This document shows positions 27,366-35,119 of a stretch of DNA of 64,000 nucleotides, piece after piece. Source of the stretch: Tenacibaculum sp. 1_MG-2023 (GTDB taxonomy: Bacteria; Bacteroidota; Bacteroidia; Flavobacteriales; Flavobacteriaceae); NCBI RefSeq assembly GCF_030547425.1, contig NZ_JAUORH010000011.1, positions 45,316 through 109,315 on the forward strand, given 5' to 3'. Within the stretch, counting starts at the first letter, position 1. Each line of letters begins with the position of its first letter. The position numbers and the translations under genes were made by a program. The notes under the pieces are model-generated. The model searched no databases. It worked only from the letters and a program-made list of their open reading frames with translations, and had not been told where the DNA came from.

Positions 27366-27734
27366 ATGAATAATATCGTTAATTTTATTATGCTTTTAAC
27401 TTTATTATTCTTCTCTAACAATACTATCGGATAAGAGAATAAGACTGACCTAAAAGTGGAGACTTAGAATAGAGTTTTATTATTGACCGAACCTGTCGAT
27501 AGAGTTTATACTAATACTTGGTAAGCATATAAACTAGATAATGGAGAAATAGCATTGATTTCGGAAGGTAAATCAAAAGAAATAAGAAGTTATATAACTT
27601 TTAATTATGAAAACGAAAACTACGTAATATCTGCTTCAACTAATTTTAACCATAATATTACAGAAGAGGAATTTAAAGAGTTTGTTCCTACTAAAATTAT
27701 TGATTTGTGTAGAAAAATTCAGTGTAGTAATTAA
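27366..27734 (+). pseudogene. Small secreted protein gene with three in-frame stops
   Basis: From the ATG at 27366 one frame runs 122 codons to TAA at 27732. It is broken by TAA (27432), TAG (27465) and TAA (27522) but has no frameshift. The start looks like a signal peptide (MNNIVNFIMLLTLLFFSNNT). The open second half reads AYKLDNGEIALISEGKSKEI, then RSYITFNYENENYVISAS and ending LCRKIQCSN. Protein-like composition over the whole frame argues that it was a gene. I do not recognise the family. Confidence 0.55.
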
Positions 27735-27747
27735 TATAAGCCAATAA

Positions 27748-28452
27748 ATGAACATTTCCTCTTTTCACCTTATAAAAATTCCATTTGGAAAAGCGATTAA
27801 AGGATTATTTTTAAACTTGATAAAAAAGAACACAAAAGGTCTAATTTATTCTGAATATATGACTACAATGACTTTAGGTTCTCCTATTCTATCTCCTTCT
27901 CGTTTTTTAATAAGAGAAGTAGCAATTTTTGCTCAATGGGAAAGCGAAAAAGACCTTGACAACTTTTTAGAAAAAGACAATTTTGGAAAAGTATTAAACA
28001 AAGGTTGGCACATTCGCTTAGGTTTTATGAGAGAATGGGGAAAGATAAAAGGATATAAAATACCTAAAGAAAAAGAAACCTTAGACAATCCCAACTCTCC
28101 TGTAGTTGTAGTAACAATTGCTCGTATGAAACCTTTAGCAGTTCCGAGATTCTTACATTGGGGAAGACCAGTTGAAAAATTAGTAAGGGATCATTCTGGA
28201 ACATTACTTTCTCTTGCATCTTTCAAATTCCCGAATACAATTTCTACCTTTTCAATTTGGAAAAATGTAAACGAAATGGAGAGTATGGTTCACGGTCATA
28301 GTAAAATTCCAAAACCTAAAAGACACTCAAATGCAATGAAAGAAAGAGAGCGCAAAAACTTTCATTTTGAGTTTACAACCCTAAGATTTAAACCACTTTC
28401 TGAATATGGTTCTTGGAAAGGTAATAGCAATTACACTAAGAAAACTGTTTAA
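27748..28452 (+). CDS. Spheroidene monooxygenase (CrtA)-like protein
   Basis: A 234-residue soluble protein whose C-terminal third resembles the CrtA family, a dimeric alpha/beta-barrel fold that in phototrophs oxygenates spheroidene: FSIWKNVNEMESMVHGHSK, then FEFTTLRFKPLSEYGSWKG. Repeated halves (LIREVAIFAQWESEKDLDNF and the segment above) fit a duplicated ferredoxin-like fold. No carotenoid genes are nearby, so the substrate is unknown and the name reflects family only. Two bases separate its stop from the next gene, so they form an operon. An N-terminal basic stretch precedes the domain. Confidence 0.55.
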   Translation: MNISSFHLIKIPFGKAIKGLFLNLIKKNTKGLIYSEYMTTMTLGSPILSPSRFLIREVAIFAQWESEKDLDNFLEKDNFGKVLNKGWHIRLGFMREWGKIKGYKIPKEKETLDNPNSPVVVVTIARMKPLAVPRFLHWGRPVEKLVRDHSGTLLSLASFKFPNTISTFSIWKNVNEMESMVHGHSKIPKPKRHSNAMKERERKNFHFEFTTLRFKPLSEYGSWKGNSNYTKKTV

Positions 28453-28454
28453 TA

Positions 28455-29327
28455 ATGGGATTTGCTTTTATAAAACAGAACTTTCAAGATTGGGTTACTC
28501 AACAATGGGTAATTGTTTCAGGTAAAAAAATAAATTCAAAAGAATATGAATGGTTGTTAGGTCCATTTGGAAACACAAATGGAATTGGAGAAAAATTTAT
28601 TAAGCAATTAGAAAAAAACGAAAATTTAGAAATCTGTAAATCTGAACTAAGTAAAGGATTAATAACCTCTATTAACCAATTAAAATTACCAACAACTGAA
28701 CTTAATAAGTTATCAAAAAATGTAATTGACTTTTACGAAAACACGAGTAGTTATGAATTTGAATTGAAAACTAAATGGAATCCTATTTTTAAGTTTTTGG
28801 GCTACCTCCTTAAAATACTTTTCAGTAATAGAATTGAACAACTGAACATTCCTATGAATAACAGCAAGAACAAAAAGGGAATGAATAGCGAAATTATACA
28901 ACTAATTGATAAAAAAACGAAAAAAATAAAACGAACGATTTGGTTAAGAACATTTAAAAAAACGGAACAAGTTGTTTATTCAGGTGTTTATGAAACTTGT
29001 ACAATTCCGAATGGAACAACCTGTATAAAAGCAATATTTCCATTACCAAATGGGAATGCCACAGTTATTTTACAACCAAGCGTTGGTAGCAACGGAGAAC
29101 TAAGCTTAAAGTCTGTAGGTAGAAAAATTGGAGATAGTGGATTTTACTTTTTGCTAAAAGACAAAAATGGAAATTTATGGACAAAATATATAAAGTCATT
29201 TAAAGACAATCTTACAGTGAGTTTTAATGACGGAAAAATAAAAGCAAATCAAACACTAAAATTTTATGGCTTGAGAGTACTTAATTTTGAATACAACATA
29301 AAAAAAACATACAACAAAGATGTATAA
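28455..29327 (+). CDS. Uncharacterised protein cotranscribed with the CrtA-like gene
   Basis: A 290-residue protein I do not recognise. The N-terminal 120 residues are mixed helix with aromatic residues (MGFAFIKQNFQDWVTQQWVI, YEWLLGPFGNTNGIGEKFIK). There is one moderately hydrophobic stretch (FKFLGYLLKILFSN, about 114-127). The C-terminal half is beta-rich with GVYETCTIPNGTTCIKAIFP, LPNGNATVILQPSVGSNGEL and GRKIGDSGFYFLLKDKNGNL. No signal peptide is seen. The 2-base gap to the upstream gene suggests a shared role. Confidence 0.6.
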   Translation: MGFAFIKQNFQDWVTQQWVIVSGKKINSKEYEWLLGPFGNTNGIGEKFIKQLEKNENLEICKSELSKGLITSINQLKLPTTELNKLSKNVIDFYENTSSYEFELKTKWNPIFKFLGYLLKILFSNRIEQLNIPMNNSKNKKGMNSEIIQLIDKKTKKIKRTIWLRTFKKTEQVVYSGVYETCTIPNGTTCIKAIFPLPNGNATVILQPSVGSNGELSLKSVGRKIGDSGFYFLLKDKNGNLWTKYIKSFKDNLTVSFNDGKIKANQTLKFYGLRVLNFEYNIKKTYNKDV

Positions 29328-29475
29328 TTAAAAATTAATACCTTTCTTCACTAAATTGAAGTTTCAAATGAATACAAAAAATTAAATGCTACTGTTAAAT
29401 TAGACTCTACTAATTAATCATTATAAAAGCATATTGTCTATAAAAAATAGTACTTTGTAGTACAAATAATAAACC

Positions 29476-29820
29476 ATGTACGAAAAAAGAACAGAAGCAC
29501 CTATCAATAAAAAAAGGTTTTATATCAGACTATTAAAACACTTTTTAGGTATTTTAGTATTGATAGTCTTTTCTCTTTTAATAGGTATTTTGGGGTTTTC
29601 AACTTTTGAAGATGTAACCTTAAGTGAGTCTTTTTTACATTCATCAATCATGTTATCGGGCTTAGGACTTATTGAGAAGCCAAGTTCTCAAAGCGGACAC
29701 ATTTTTGCTGGCATATACGGACTTTATGCTGGATTGGTGTTTATAGCTTCTTTGGGCATATTAATAAGCCCTATCATTCATCGAATTATACATAAGTTTC
29801 ATTGGGATGATAACAAGTAA
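29476..29820 (+). CDS. Small two-helix membrane protein
   Basis: A 114-residue hypothetical protein. Hydrophobic segments at about 22-45 (LKHFLGILVLIVFSLLIGIL) and 76-100 (FAGIYGLYAGLVFIASLGIL) flank a loop SFLHSSIMLSGLGLIEKPSS. The helix-loop-helix layout with a re-entrant-looking Gly-rich loop recalls two-helix channel proteins, but no selectivity filter is present, so I make no functional claim. The N- and C-termini are charged and probably cytoplasmic. It stands alone, ending before a hairpin at 29863. Confidence 0.65.
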   Translation: MYEKRTEAPINKKRFYIRLLKHFLGILVLIVFSLLIGILGFSTFEDVTLSESFLHSSIMLSGLGLIEKPSSQSGHIFAGIYGLYAGLVFIASLGILISPIIHRIIHKFHWDDNK

Positions 29821-29862
29821 AATGTTAACTAATAGCTCTTTTCGTAAAAAAATATTTATTAA

Positions 29863-29886
29863 AATTCCCGCACTTAGGCGGGAATT
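29863..29886. terminator. Hairpin between the small membrane protein gene and cysM
   Basis: 9-bp stem AATTCCCGC / GCGGGAATT with a 6-base loop. The T-run is weak on the plus strand. An A-rich stretch upstream gives a better U-tract for transcripts arriving from the cys operon on the minus strand. Confidence 0.5.
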
Positions 29887-29914
29887 CTTGTATTATTAAA
29901 TAAGTAAAGACAGT

Positions 29915-30802
29915 TTATTGAAATAAATCCGAAGATAAATAACGATCACCTCTATCACAAATGATAGCTACAATAACCCCTTTATCAATAGTTTTGGCTA
30001 TTTCTAGGGCTGCATGTACCGCTCCTCCACTACTCATTCCTGCAAAAACACCTTCTTCTTGTGCTAGCTTTCTGGTCATGTTTTTTGCATCGTTTTCATC
30101 TAGCTCTACCACTTGATCCACCTTACTTTTGTTAAAGAATTTAGGTTGATATTCTGGCGACCACTTACGAATTCCAGGTATTCTAGCTCCATCTTTAGGT
30201 TGTGCTCCTACAATTTGTACCTCAGGGTTTTGTTCTTTTAAATAGGTAGACACTCCCATAATGGTTCCTGTAGTTCCCATGGCTGAAACAAAATGAGTTA
30301 TTGCTCCTTCGGTATCGTTCCAAATTTCTGGACCTGTAGTTTTATAGTGTGCTTTCCAATTATCAGTATTTTCAAACTGGTTGAGCATAAAATAGCCTTT
30401 TTTATAGCGTAATTCCATCGCTACATCTCTAGAACCTTCAATACCTTTTTCTGCATCTGTTAAAATAACCTCAGCTCCGTAAGCACGCATGGTTTTTACA
30501 CGTTCTTCAGTAGAGTTTTCAGGCATCACCAATACCATATTTACTCCTAATACTTTTGCCATGAGTGCTAACGCAATTCCTGTGTTTCCACTAGTTGCTT
30601 CTACTAAATAATCTCCTTGACGGATATTTTTCCTTTTAATAGCTTCAGCAATCATATTAAAGGCTGCTCTATCTTTTACACTTCCGCCTGGGTTATTTCC
30701 CTCTAGTTTTAATAATAGTTTTACGCCTTCCTTTTGAAGTATGTTAGATACTTCTATTAGTGGCGTATTTCCTATACTATCTATAATTGTTTTAGTTTTC
30801 AT
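29915..30802 (-). CDS. cysM: Cysteine synthase (O-acetylserine sulfhydrylase B type)
   Basis: A 295-residue PLP enzyme that makes cysteine from O-acetylserine and sulfide. MKTKTIIDSIGNTPLIEVSN is the family start, hence ATG 30802 and not 30 bases upstream. The PLP lysine is in NNPGGSVKDRAA (about residue 44); the phosphate-binding loop is in EATSGNTGIALALMA; FVSAMGTTGTIMG and VFAGMSSGGA follow. It is the last gene of the sulfur cluster, directly after cysE, so the acetylated serine is made and used by neighbours. The shorter CysM-type C-terminus supports this symbol over cysK. Confidence 0.85.
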   Translation of the reverse strand: MKTKTIIDSIGNTPLIEVSNILQKEGVKLLLKLEGNNPGGSVKDRAAFNMIAEAIKRKNIRQGDYLVEATSGNTGIALALMAKVLGVNMVLVMPENSTEERVKTMRAYGAEVILTDAEKGIEGSRDVAMELRYKKGYFMLNQFENTDNWKAHYKTTGPEIWNDTEGAITHFVSAMGTTGTIMGVSTYLKEQNPEVQIVGAQPKDGARIPGIRKWSPEYQPKFFNKSKVDQVVELDENDAKNMTRKLAQEEGVFAGMSSGGAVHAALEIAKTIDKGVIVAIICDRGDRYLSSDLFQ

Positions 30803-30821
30803 GGTTAATTTAGTACCTACA

Positions 30822-31565
30822 TCATTTAACATAGGATTTTCTAGTGGTTATTTTATTTTCCGACTCATAGGTTACAATAGATCCTTCGGGTACAGAGGTG
30901 GTTACGCAAACATTTGCGCCTATTACGCTATCTCTTCCTATTACTACATCTCCTCCTAAAATAGTTGCGTTGGCATAAATGGTTACATTATTTTCAATCG
31001 TTGGATGCCTTTTTGTAGAAGCTAATTCTTTTTTAACTTGAATTCCTCCTAAGGTAACTCCCTGATATATTTTTACATTTTTTTTAATAATAGTGGTTTC
31101 TCCAATCACAATTCCTGTTGCATGATCTACAAAAAACGAATCGCCAATTGCTGCTCCTGGATGAATATCTGTTCCTGTTAATCCATGCGCATATTCACTC
31201 ATCATTCTTGGTAAAATAGGAATTTCCATTTTATACAATTCATGACTCAATCGATACACTGCTATCGCATGAAACCCTGGATATGCTAAATACACTTCTC
31301 CTAAGCTTTTACAGGCTGGATCTGTTTGTTCAAATGCTTTGGCATCTAAATCTAACTTTTCTCGTATTTCACAAAATGTTTGTTGGTATACAGCCCATGC
31401 TTCTGGAGCATTTTTAATAGCCAAGCCATTTAAAATTTTTATAAACTTCTCTTTTAAATGGTTTGCTTTTTCTTGACATACATCATTAAACAATGCGTAA
31501 AATAATTGTTTTGTAAAGTTTTCAACATCATCTTTTAATGATAAATCGTATTGTTTGAATTGCAT
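30822..31565 (-). CDS. cysE: Serine O-acetyltransferase
   Basis: A 247-residue enzyme that acetylates serine as the carbon donor for cysteine. The C-terminal left-handed beta-helix contains the active-site segment FFVDHATGIVIGETTIIKKN, then VKIYQGVTLGGIQVKKE with hexapeptide repeats, and the N-terminal helical domain is as in the EpsC subgroup. It ends 19 bases before cysM and begins 23 bases after the ferredoxin gene. Because the product lacks a long C-terminal tail, interaction with cysteine synthase is uncertain. Confidence 0.88.
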   Translation of the reverse strand: MQFKQYDLSLKDDVENFTKQLFYALFNDVCQEKANHLKEKFIKILNGLAIKNAPEAWAVYQQTFCEIREKLDLDAKAFEQTDPACKSLGEVYLAYPGFHAIAVYRLSHELYKMEIPILPRMMSEYAHGLTGTDIHPGAAIGDSFFVDHATGIVIGETTIIKKNVKIYQGVTLGGIQVKKELASTKRHPTIENNVTIYANATILGGDVVIGRDSVIGANVCVTTSVPEGSIVTYESENKITTRKSYVK

Positions 31566-31588
31566 TTACTAATTTTTTACAAAAATAA

Positions 31589-31924
31589 CTAACTTTCAGG
31601 AGCTAGCTCAACTTCAAGTCCTTCTAATTCAGATGTCATTTGAATTTGACATCCTAGTCGGCTATTTTCTTCTACATGAAAGGCTTCTGCTAACATTGCA
31701 TCTTCATCGTCATTTATTTCAGGTAATTCATGATTTGACTTTACATAACATTGACAAGATGCACACATTGCCATTCCTCCACAGATTCCTATAGTTCCTT
31801 CAGGAGCTAATTCGTATGATCGAACCACTTCCATTAAGTTCATTGCCATATCTGTCGGAGCAACTACCTCATGCATTACACCTTCACGGTCTATTATTTT
31901 TATATTAATGTCTTGACTATCCAT
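31589..31924 (-). CDS. [2Fe-2S] ferredoxin, adrenodoxin type
   Basis: A 111-residue electron carrier. The cluster ligands are in GICGGMAMCASCQCYV (C-x5-C-x2-C) with the fourth in SRLGCQIQMT, the adrenodoxin/Isc-type pattern. I start at MDSQDINIKI. It lies between cysE and a ferredoxin-NADP reductase gene in the sulfite-assimilation cluster, so a role in delivering electrons to sulfite reductase is the natural inference, alongside the second ferredoxin at 37.3 kb. Confidence 0.85.
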   Translation of the reverse strand: MDSQDINIKIIDREGVMHEVVAPTDMAMNLMEVVRSYELAPEGTIGICGGMAMCASCQCYVKSNHELPEINDDEDAMLAEAFHVEENSRLGCQIQMTSELEGLEVELAPES

Positions 31925-31948
31925 TTGTAACAATTTCTTATAGGAATC

Positions 31949-32042
31949 AGTAGTTAGGAAGGCTTTTCTATTTTGTTGGTAAAGAAGTTTCTACTTAAAA
32001 CTTGTAATTACAACAAAATTATACGCTTAACTCCTAACTACT
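31949..32042. repeat. Inverted repeat between ferredoxin and reductase genes
   Basis: AGTAGTTAGGA (31949-31959) and TCCTAACTACT (32032-32042) are perfect inverted copies around a 72-base AT-rich spacer within the operon. It could fold in the mRNA and uncouple the two genes, or be a small dispersed element. Weak evidence. Confidence 0.4.
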
Positions 32043-32058
32043 TTCATCCTAATCCCCA

Positions 32059-33114
32059 TTATTGAATTGCTTTTACTACTGCTTTTGGTGCTTCTTTTCT
32101 TGTACCATCAAAACCGTCTACACCGCCAACAGTGGTATACTTCATCACATACTTTTTATCTGGATGGATGCGTTTGTATGCACTTTGACACATGAGTGTT
32201 GCCTCATGAAATCCACATAAAATTAATTTCAATTTTCCTGGATAGGTATTTACATCTCCAATAGCATAGATACCTTCTACATTCGTTTGATAATCCAACG
32301 CATTGTTTACTTTAATAGCATTCTTCTCAATTTCTAATCCCCAATTGGCAATTGGTCCTAATTTAGGCGCTAATCCAAATAATGGGATAAAGTGGTCGGT
32401 ATCTATCATATAAGGTTCTTTCCCTTTTTCTTCTACCACAACACCTGTTACATGGTTTTCACCTAATACTGCTTTTACCTCAGCAGGTGTTATTAAATTA
32501 ATCTTGCCTAAATTCTTTAATTCTTGAACTTTTTCTACAGAATCTAATGCTCCTCTAAACTCATTTCTTCTATGAATTAAGGTTACCGATTTTGCTACAT
32601 CACTTAAGAAAATAGACCAATCTAGGGCAGAATCTCCTCCTCCAGCAATTACCACATCTTTATCGCGATATAGTTCTGGCTCTTTAATCATGTACTCTAC
32701 TCCTTTATCTTCAAAGTCAGCGATATTTGGAATCGGTGGTTTACGAGGTTCAAAACTTCCTAAGCCTCCTGCTATAGCTACTACAGGTGCTTGATGTTTT
32801 GTTCCTTTATTAGTGGTTACGATATATGTTCCGTCATCTTGTTTTTCAATAGTATCAGCGCGTTCACCCAATGTAAATCCTGGTTCAAATTGTTTTATTT
32901 GTTCTAGTAAGTTCTTAGTTAAGTCTCCTGCTAAAATCTCTGGATATGCTGGAATATCATAAATTGGTTTCTTCGGATAAATTTCTGAACACTGCCCTCC
33001 TGGTTGTGGTAAGGCATCAATTAAATGACAACGTAATTTTAATAATCCTGCTTCAAAAACGGTAAATAGTCCTGTAGGACCTGCTCCTATAATTAATATA
33101 TCTGTTTGTATCAT
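32059..33114 (-). CDS. Ferredoxin/flavodoxin--NADP reductase, thioredoxin-reductase type
   Basis: A 351-residue FAD enzyme of the YumC-type ferredoxin-NADP reductase group. FAD site GAGPTGLFTVFEAGLLKL (about 8-25); NADPH site VIAGGGDSALDWS (about 160); C-terminal GIYAIGDVNTYPGKLKLIL. It lacks the CxxC redox pair of thioredoxin reductase, which fits a ferredoxin reductase. It lies between the siroheme gene and the [2Fe-2S] ferredoxin gene, suggesting an NADPH-reductase-ferredoxin-sulfite reductase chain. Confidence 0.88.
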   Translation of the reverse strand: MIQTDILIIGAGPTGLFTVFEAGLLKLRCHLIDALPQPGGQCSEIYPKKPIYDIPAYPEILAGDLTKNLLEQIKQFEPGFTLGERADTIEKQDDGTYIVTTNKGTKHQAPVVAIAGGLGSFEPRKPPIPNIADFEDKGVEYMIKEPELYRDKDVVIAGGGDSALDWSIFLSDVAKSVTLIHRRNEFRGALDSVEKVQELKNLGKINLITPAEVKAVLGENHVTGVVVEEKGKEPYMIDTDHFIPLFGLAPKLGPIANWGLEIEKNAIKVNNALDYQTNVEGIYAIGDVNTYPGKLKLILCGFHEATLMCQSAYKRIHPDKKYVMKYTTVGGVDGFDGTRKEAPKAVVKAIQ

Positions 33115-33121
33115 TTGTACT

Positions 33122-33700
33122 CTATTTCACTAAACTCTCTGTTAGCTTATTTAATGTTTCTACTTTTTGTTCAAAGTTTCCTTTGATAGTTTTTCTATAA
33201 CTATTTAAGTTTTGTACTAATTGATTGATGTCTTCTGGAATTACTTCCTCAAAAAACTGACGTAACCTCTTAGCCGTTGTTGGTGATTTACCGTTGGTTG
33301 AAATAGCTACTTTTACATTCCCTTTGGTTACAATTCCACCCATGTAAAAGTCACAGTACGGTGGATTGTCTGCTACATTCACCAATTTATTTTGACTCCT
33401 ACAATCTTTATACACTTGTATATTTACTTCAGGAACATTTGTTGTTGCAATCACTAAATGTTTTCCTTGTAAATAGGTATCATTATAGCTATCTGTTATC
33501 ATATTTACCTTACCTTGTATAGCTACTTCAACGGTTTCTTCTCTAAAGAATGGAGCGACCATAGTTACGATAGCATCTGGACTTGATTTTAATAAAAATC
33601 GTAATTTTTCCTCTGCAACAAATCCACCTCCAACAATTAACACCTCTAATTCTTTTGTTTTTAAAAAGATTGGGTACAGGTTATTTCTTTCTTTCTTCAT
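33122..33700 (-). CDS. Precorrin-2 dehydrogenase/sirohydrochlorin ferrochelatase (Met8-like)
   Basis: A 192-residue bifunctional enzyme for the last two steps of siroheme synthesis. NAD site VLIVGGGFVAEEKLRFLL near the N-terminus; LVIATTNVPEVN; NVADNPPYCDFYMGGIVTKG with the catalytic Asp of this family; AISTNGKSPTTAKRLRQFFE. The methyltransferase domain of E. coli CysG is absent but encoded separately by cobA at 34.3 kb. Siroheme is the cofactor of the sulfite reductase encoded in the same cluster. Confidence 0.9.
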   Translation of the reverse strand: MKKERNNLYPIFLKTKELEVLIVGGGFVAEEKLRFLLKSSPDAIVTMVAPFFREETVEVAIQGKVNMITDSYNDTYLQGKHLVIATTNVPEVNIQVYKDCRSQNKLVNVADNPPYCDFYMGGIVTKGNVKVAISTNGKSPTTAKRLRQFFEEVIPEDINQLVQNLNSYRKTIKGNFEQKVETLNKLTESLVK

Positions 33701-33721
33701 TAATATTCTTTTTAAACTTAT

Positions 33722-34324
33722 TTAATATTGTTGCCTGCTTTTAATAGTTTTCATTTTAAAAAGTCTTGTATATTTTCTATTGGTAGGATAACACCTACTT
33801 TTTGTCATATTATTAAATAACAGAGCTACTACAAAAAGAATTAAAGTTCCTGTTAATACAGGAGATAGGACATACATATACCCTAATGATTTAATTTTTT
33901 CAGTCCCTATAACTGCTATTAATGCTGTAGCTCCTCCTGGTGGATGAAGTGTTTTTGTATACTGCATTGCTATGATAGAAAATGAAACAGCTAATGGTGC
34001 TGATATCCATACAACACTTGGTACTAAGTTGTATATAGTTACTCCTATTATAGCAGATACTACATGACCTCCTATTAAGTTTCTAGGTTGTGCTAAAGGA
34101 CTTTGAATTGCTCCATATATTAAAACGCAAGATGCTCCAAAAGAACCTATTAAAAAAATATTTTCGATATCTGGCAAATAGAATGATTGAATAAAAGCAA
34201 TTAAACCTATACCAAAAAAAGCACCGATAAATGACCAAAAGCTTTCTTTAAAATCAAGTAAGGTTTCTTTATAAAGAATATATCTTGTTATTCTAATGCT
34301 TCTTTGAATTCTTTGTTTTACCAT
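33722..34324 (-). CDS. HPP-family membrane protein
   Basis: A 200-residue membrane protein with four to five helices. The family motif TLHPPGGATALIAVIG (His-Pro-Pro) is at about residues 125-140; SPLAQPRNLIGGHVVSAIIG is also conserved. HPP proteins of chloroplasts and cyanobacteria include nitrite transporters. Here the gene lies inside the siroheme/sulfite reductase operon between cobA and the Met8-like gene. Transport of sulfite, nitrite or a related anion is therefore a reasonable inference, not an observation. Confidence 0.8.
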   Translation of the reverse strand: MVKQRIQRSIRITRYILYKETLLDFKESFWSFIGAFFGIGLIAFIQSFYLPDIENIFLIGSFGASCVLIYGAIQSPLAQPRNLIGGHVVSAIIGVTIYNLVPSVVWISAPLAVSFSIIAMQYTKTLHPPGGATALIAVIGTEKIKSLGYMYVLSPVLTGTLILFVVALLFNNMTKSRCYPTNRKYTRLFKMKTIKSRQQY

Positions 34325-34337
34325 TACTAAAACTTCT

Positions 34338-35105
34338 TTATACCACTTCTTTTAAAACAGCTTCTTGTTGTACTTGTAGCAATTGCTGTCTGTGGTTTAC
34401 TACGTCTCCTAACACAATAATAGCAGGATTACTCAAGTTATTTTTTACAGCAACTTCTTCAATTGTATCTACAGTACCTATTCCTATTTTTTCTTCAGGA
34501 GTTGTTCCATTTTGAATAATCGCTACGGGTAATTCGTTCTTTCCTGCTTCTTTAAAAAGATGAATGATTTCTGAGAGTTTTCCCATACCCATTAATATAA
34601 CAACCGTTGCACTCGATTTTGCTGCCAAAGCAACATCGTTTGACAATTGATGCTGTTTTGTAGTTCCTGTAATAACCCAAAAACTTTCTGAATTTCCTCT
34701 TTTTGTCAAGGGAATGTTCTGATATGCTGGTACTGCTAATGAAGATGAAATTCCTGGTACTACAGCAACTTCTAATCCATGTTTAGCTGCGTATTCCATT
34801 TCTTCTGACCCTCTACCAAAAATAAAAGGGTCACCTCCTTTTAAACGTACTACGTGTCCGTGAGAAAATCCTCTTGCGACAATCAACTCATTAATCTGTT
34901 CTTGTTGATATCTGTAACACCCTCTGCGTTTTCCTACAAAGATTACTTCTGCATTTGGATTCACATATCCTAACAGGTTATTATTTACCAATGCATCGTA
35001 CAATACCACATCGGCTTGTTCTAACGCTTTAATGGCTTTTAAGGTGATTAAATCAGCATCTCCTGGTCCTGCACCTACTACGGTTAATTTTGGTTGATTT
35101 TTCAT
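34338..35105 (-). CDS. cobA: Uroporphyrinogen-III C-methyltransferase
   Basis: A 255-residue SAM-dependent enzyme that makes precorrin-2 for siroheme. Family motifs: VVGAGPGDADLITLKAIKAL with VLYDALV, VRLKGGDPFIFGRGSEEMEY, VVPGISSSLAVPAYQNIPLT, and VILMGMGKLSEI. It is the single-domain SUMT type. It lies immediately downstream of sulfite reductase (14-base gap), whose siroheme it helps make. Its SAM substrate links it to the methionine half of the cluster. Confidence 0.93.
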   Translation of the reverse strand: MKNQPKLTVVGAGPGDADLITLKAIKALEQADVVLYDALVNNNLLGYVNPNAEVIFVGKRRGCYRYQQEQINELIVARGFSHGHVVRLKGGDPFIFGRGSEEMEYAAKHGLEVAVVPGISSSLAVPAYQNIPLTKRGNSESFWVITGTTKQHQLSNDVALAAKSSATVVILMGMGKLSEIIHLFKEAGKNELPVAIIQNGTTPEEKIGIGTVDTIEEVAVKNNLSNPAIIVLGDVVNHRQQLLQVQQEAVLKEVV

Positions 35106-35119
35106 TGGACTCTCCTTTT

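Noticed and set aside
26428..27734. Stop-codon reassignment, because four in-frame TAA/TAG codons occur in two adjacent frames
   Set aside because: All neighbouring genes end at TAA or TAG normally; independent decay is simpler.
29341..29420. Short in-frame stretch EVSNEYKKLNATVKLDSTN before the small membrane protein gene
   Set aside because: Could be the tail of a lost gene, but it is too short to tell from chance.
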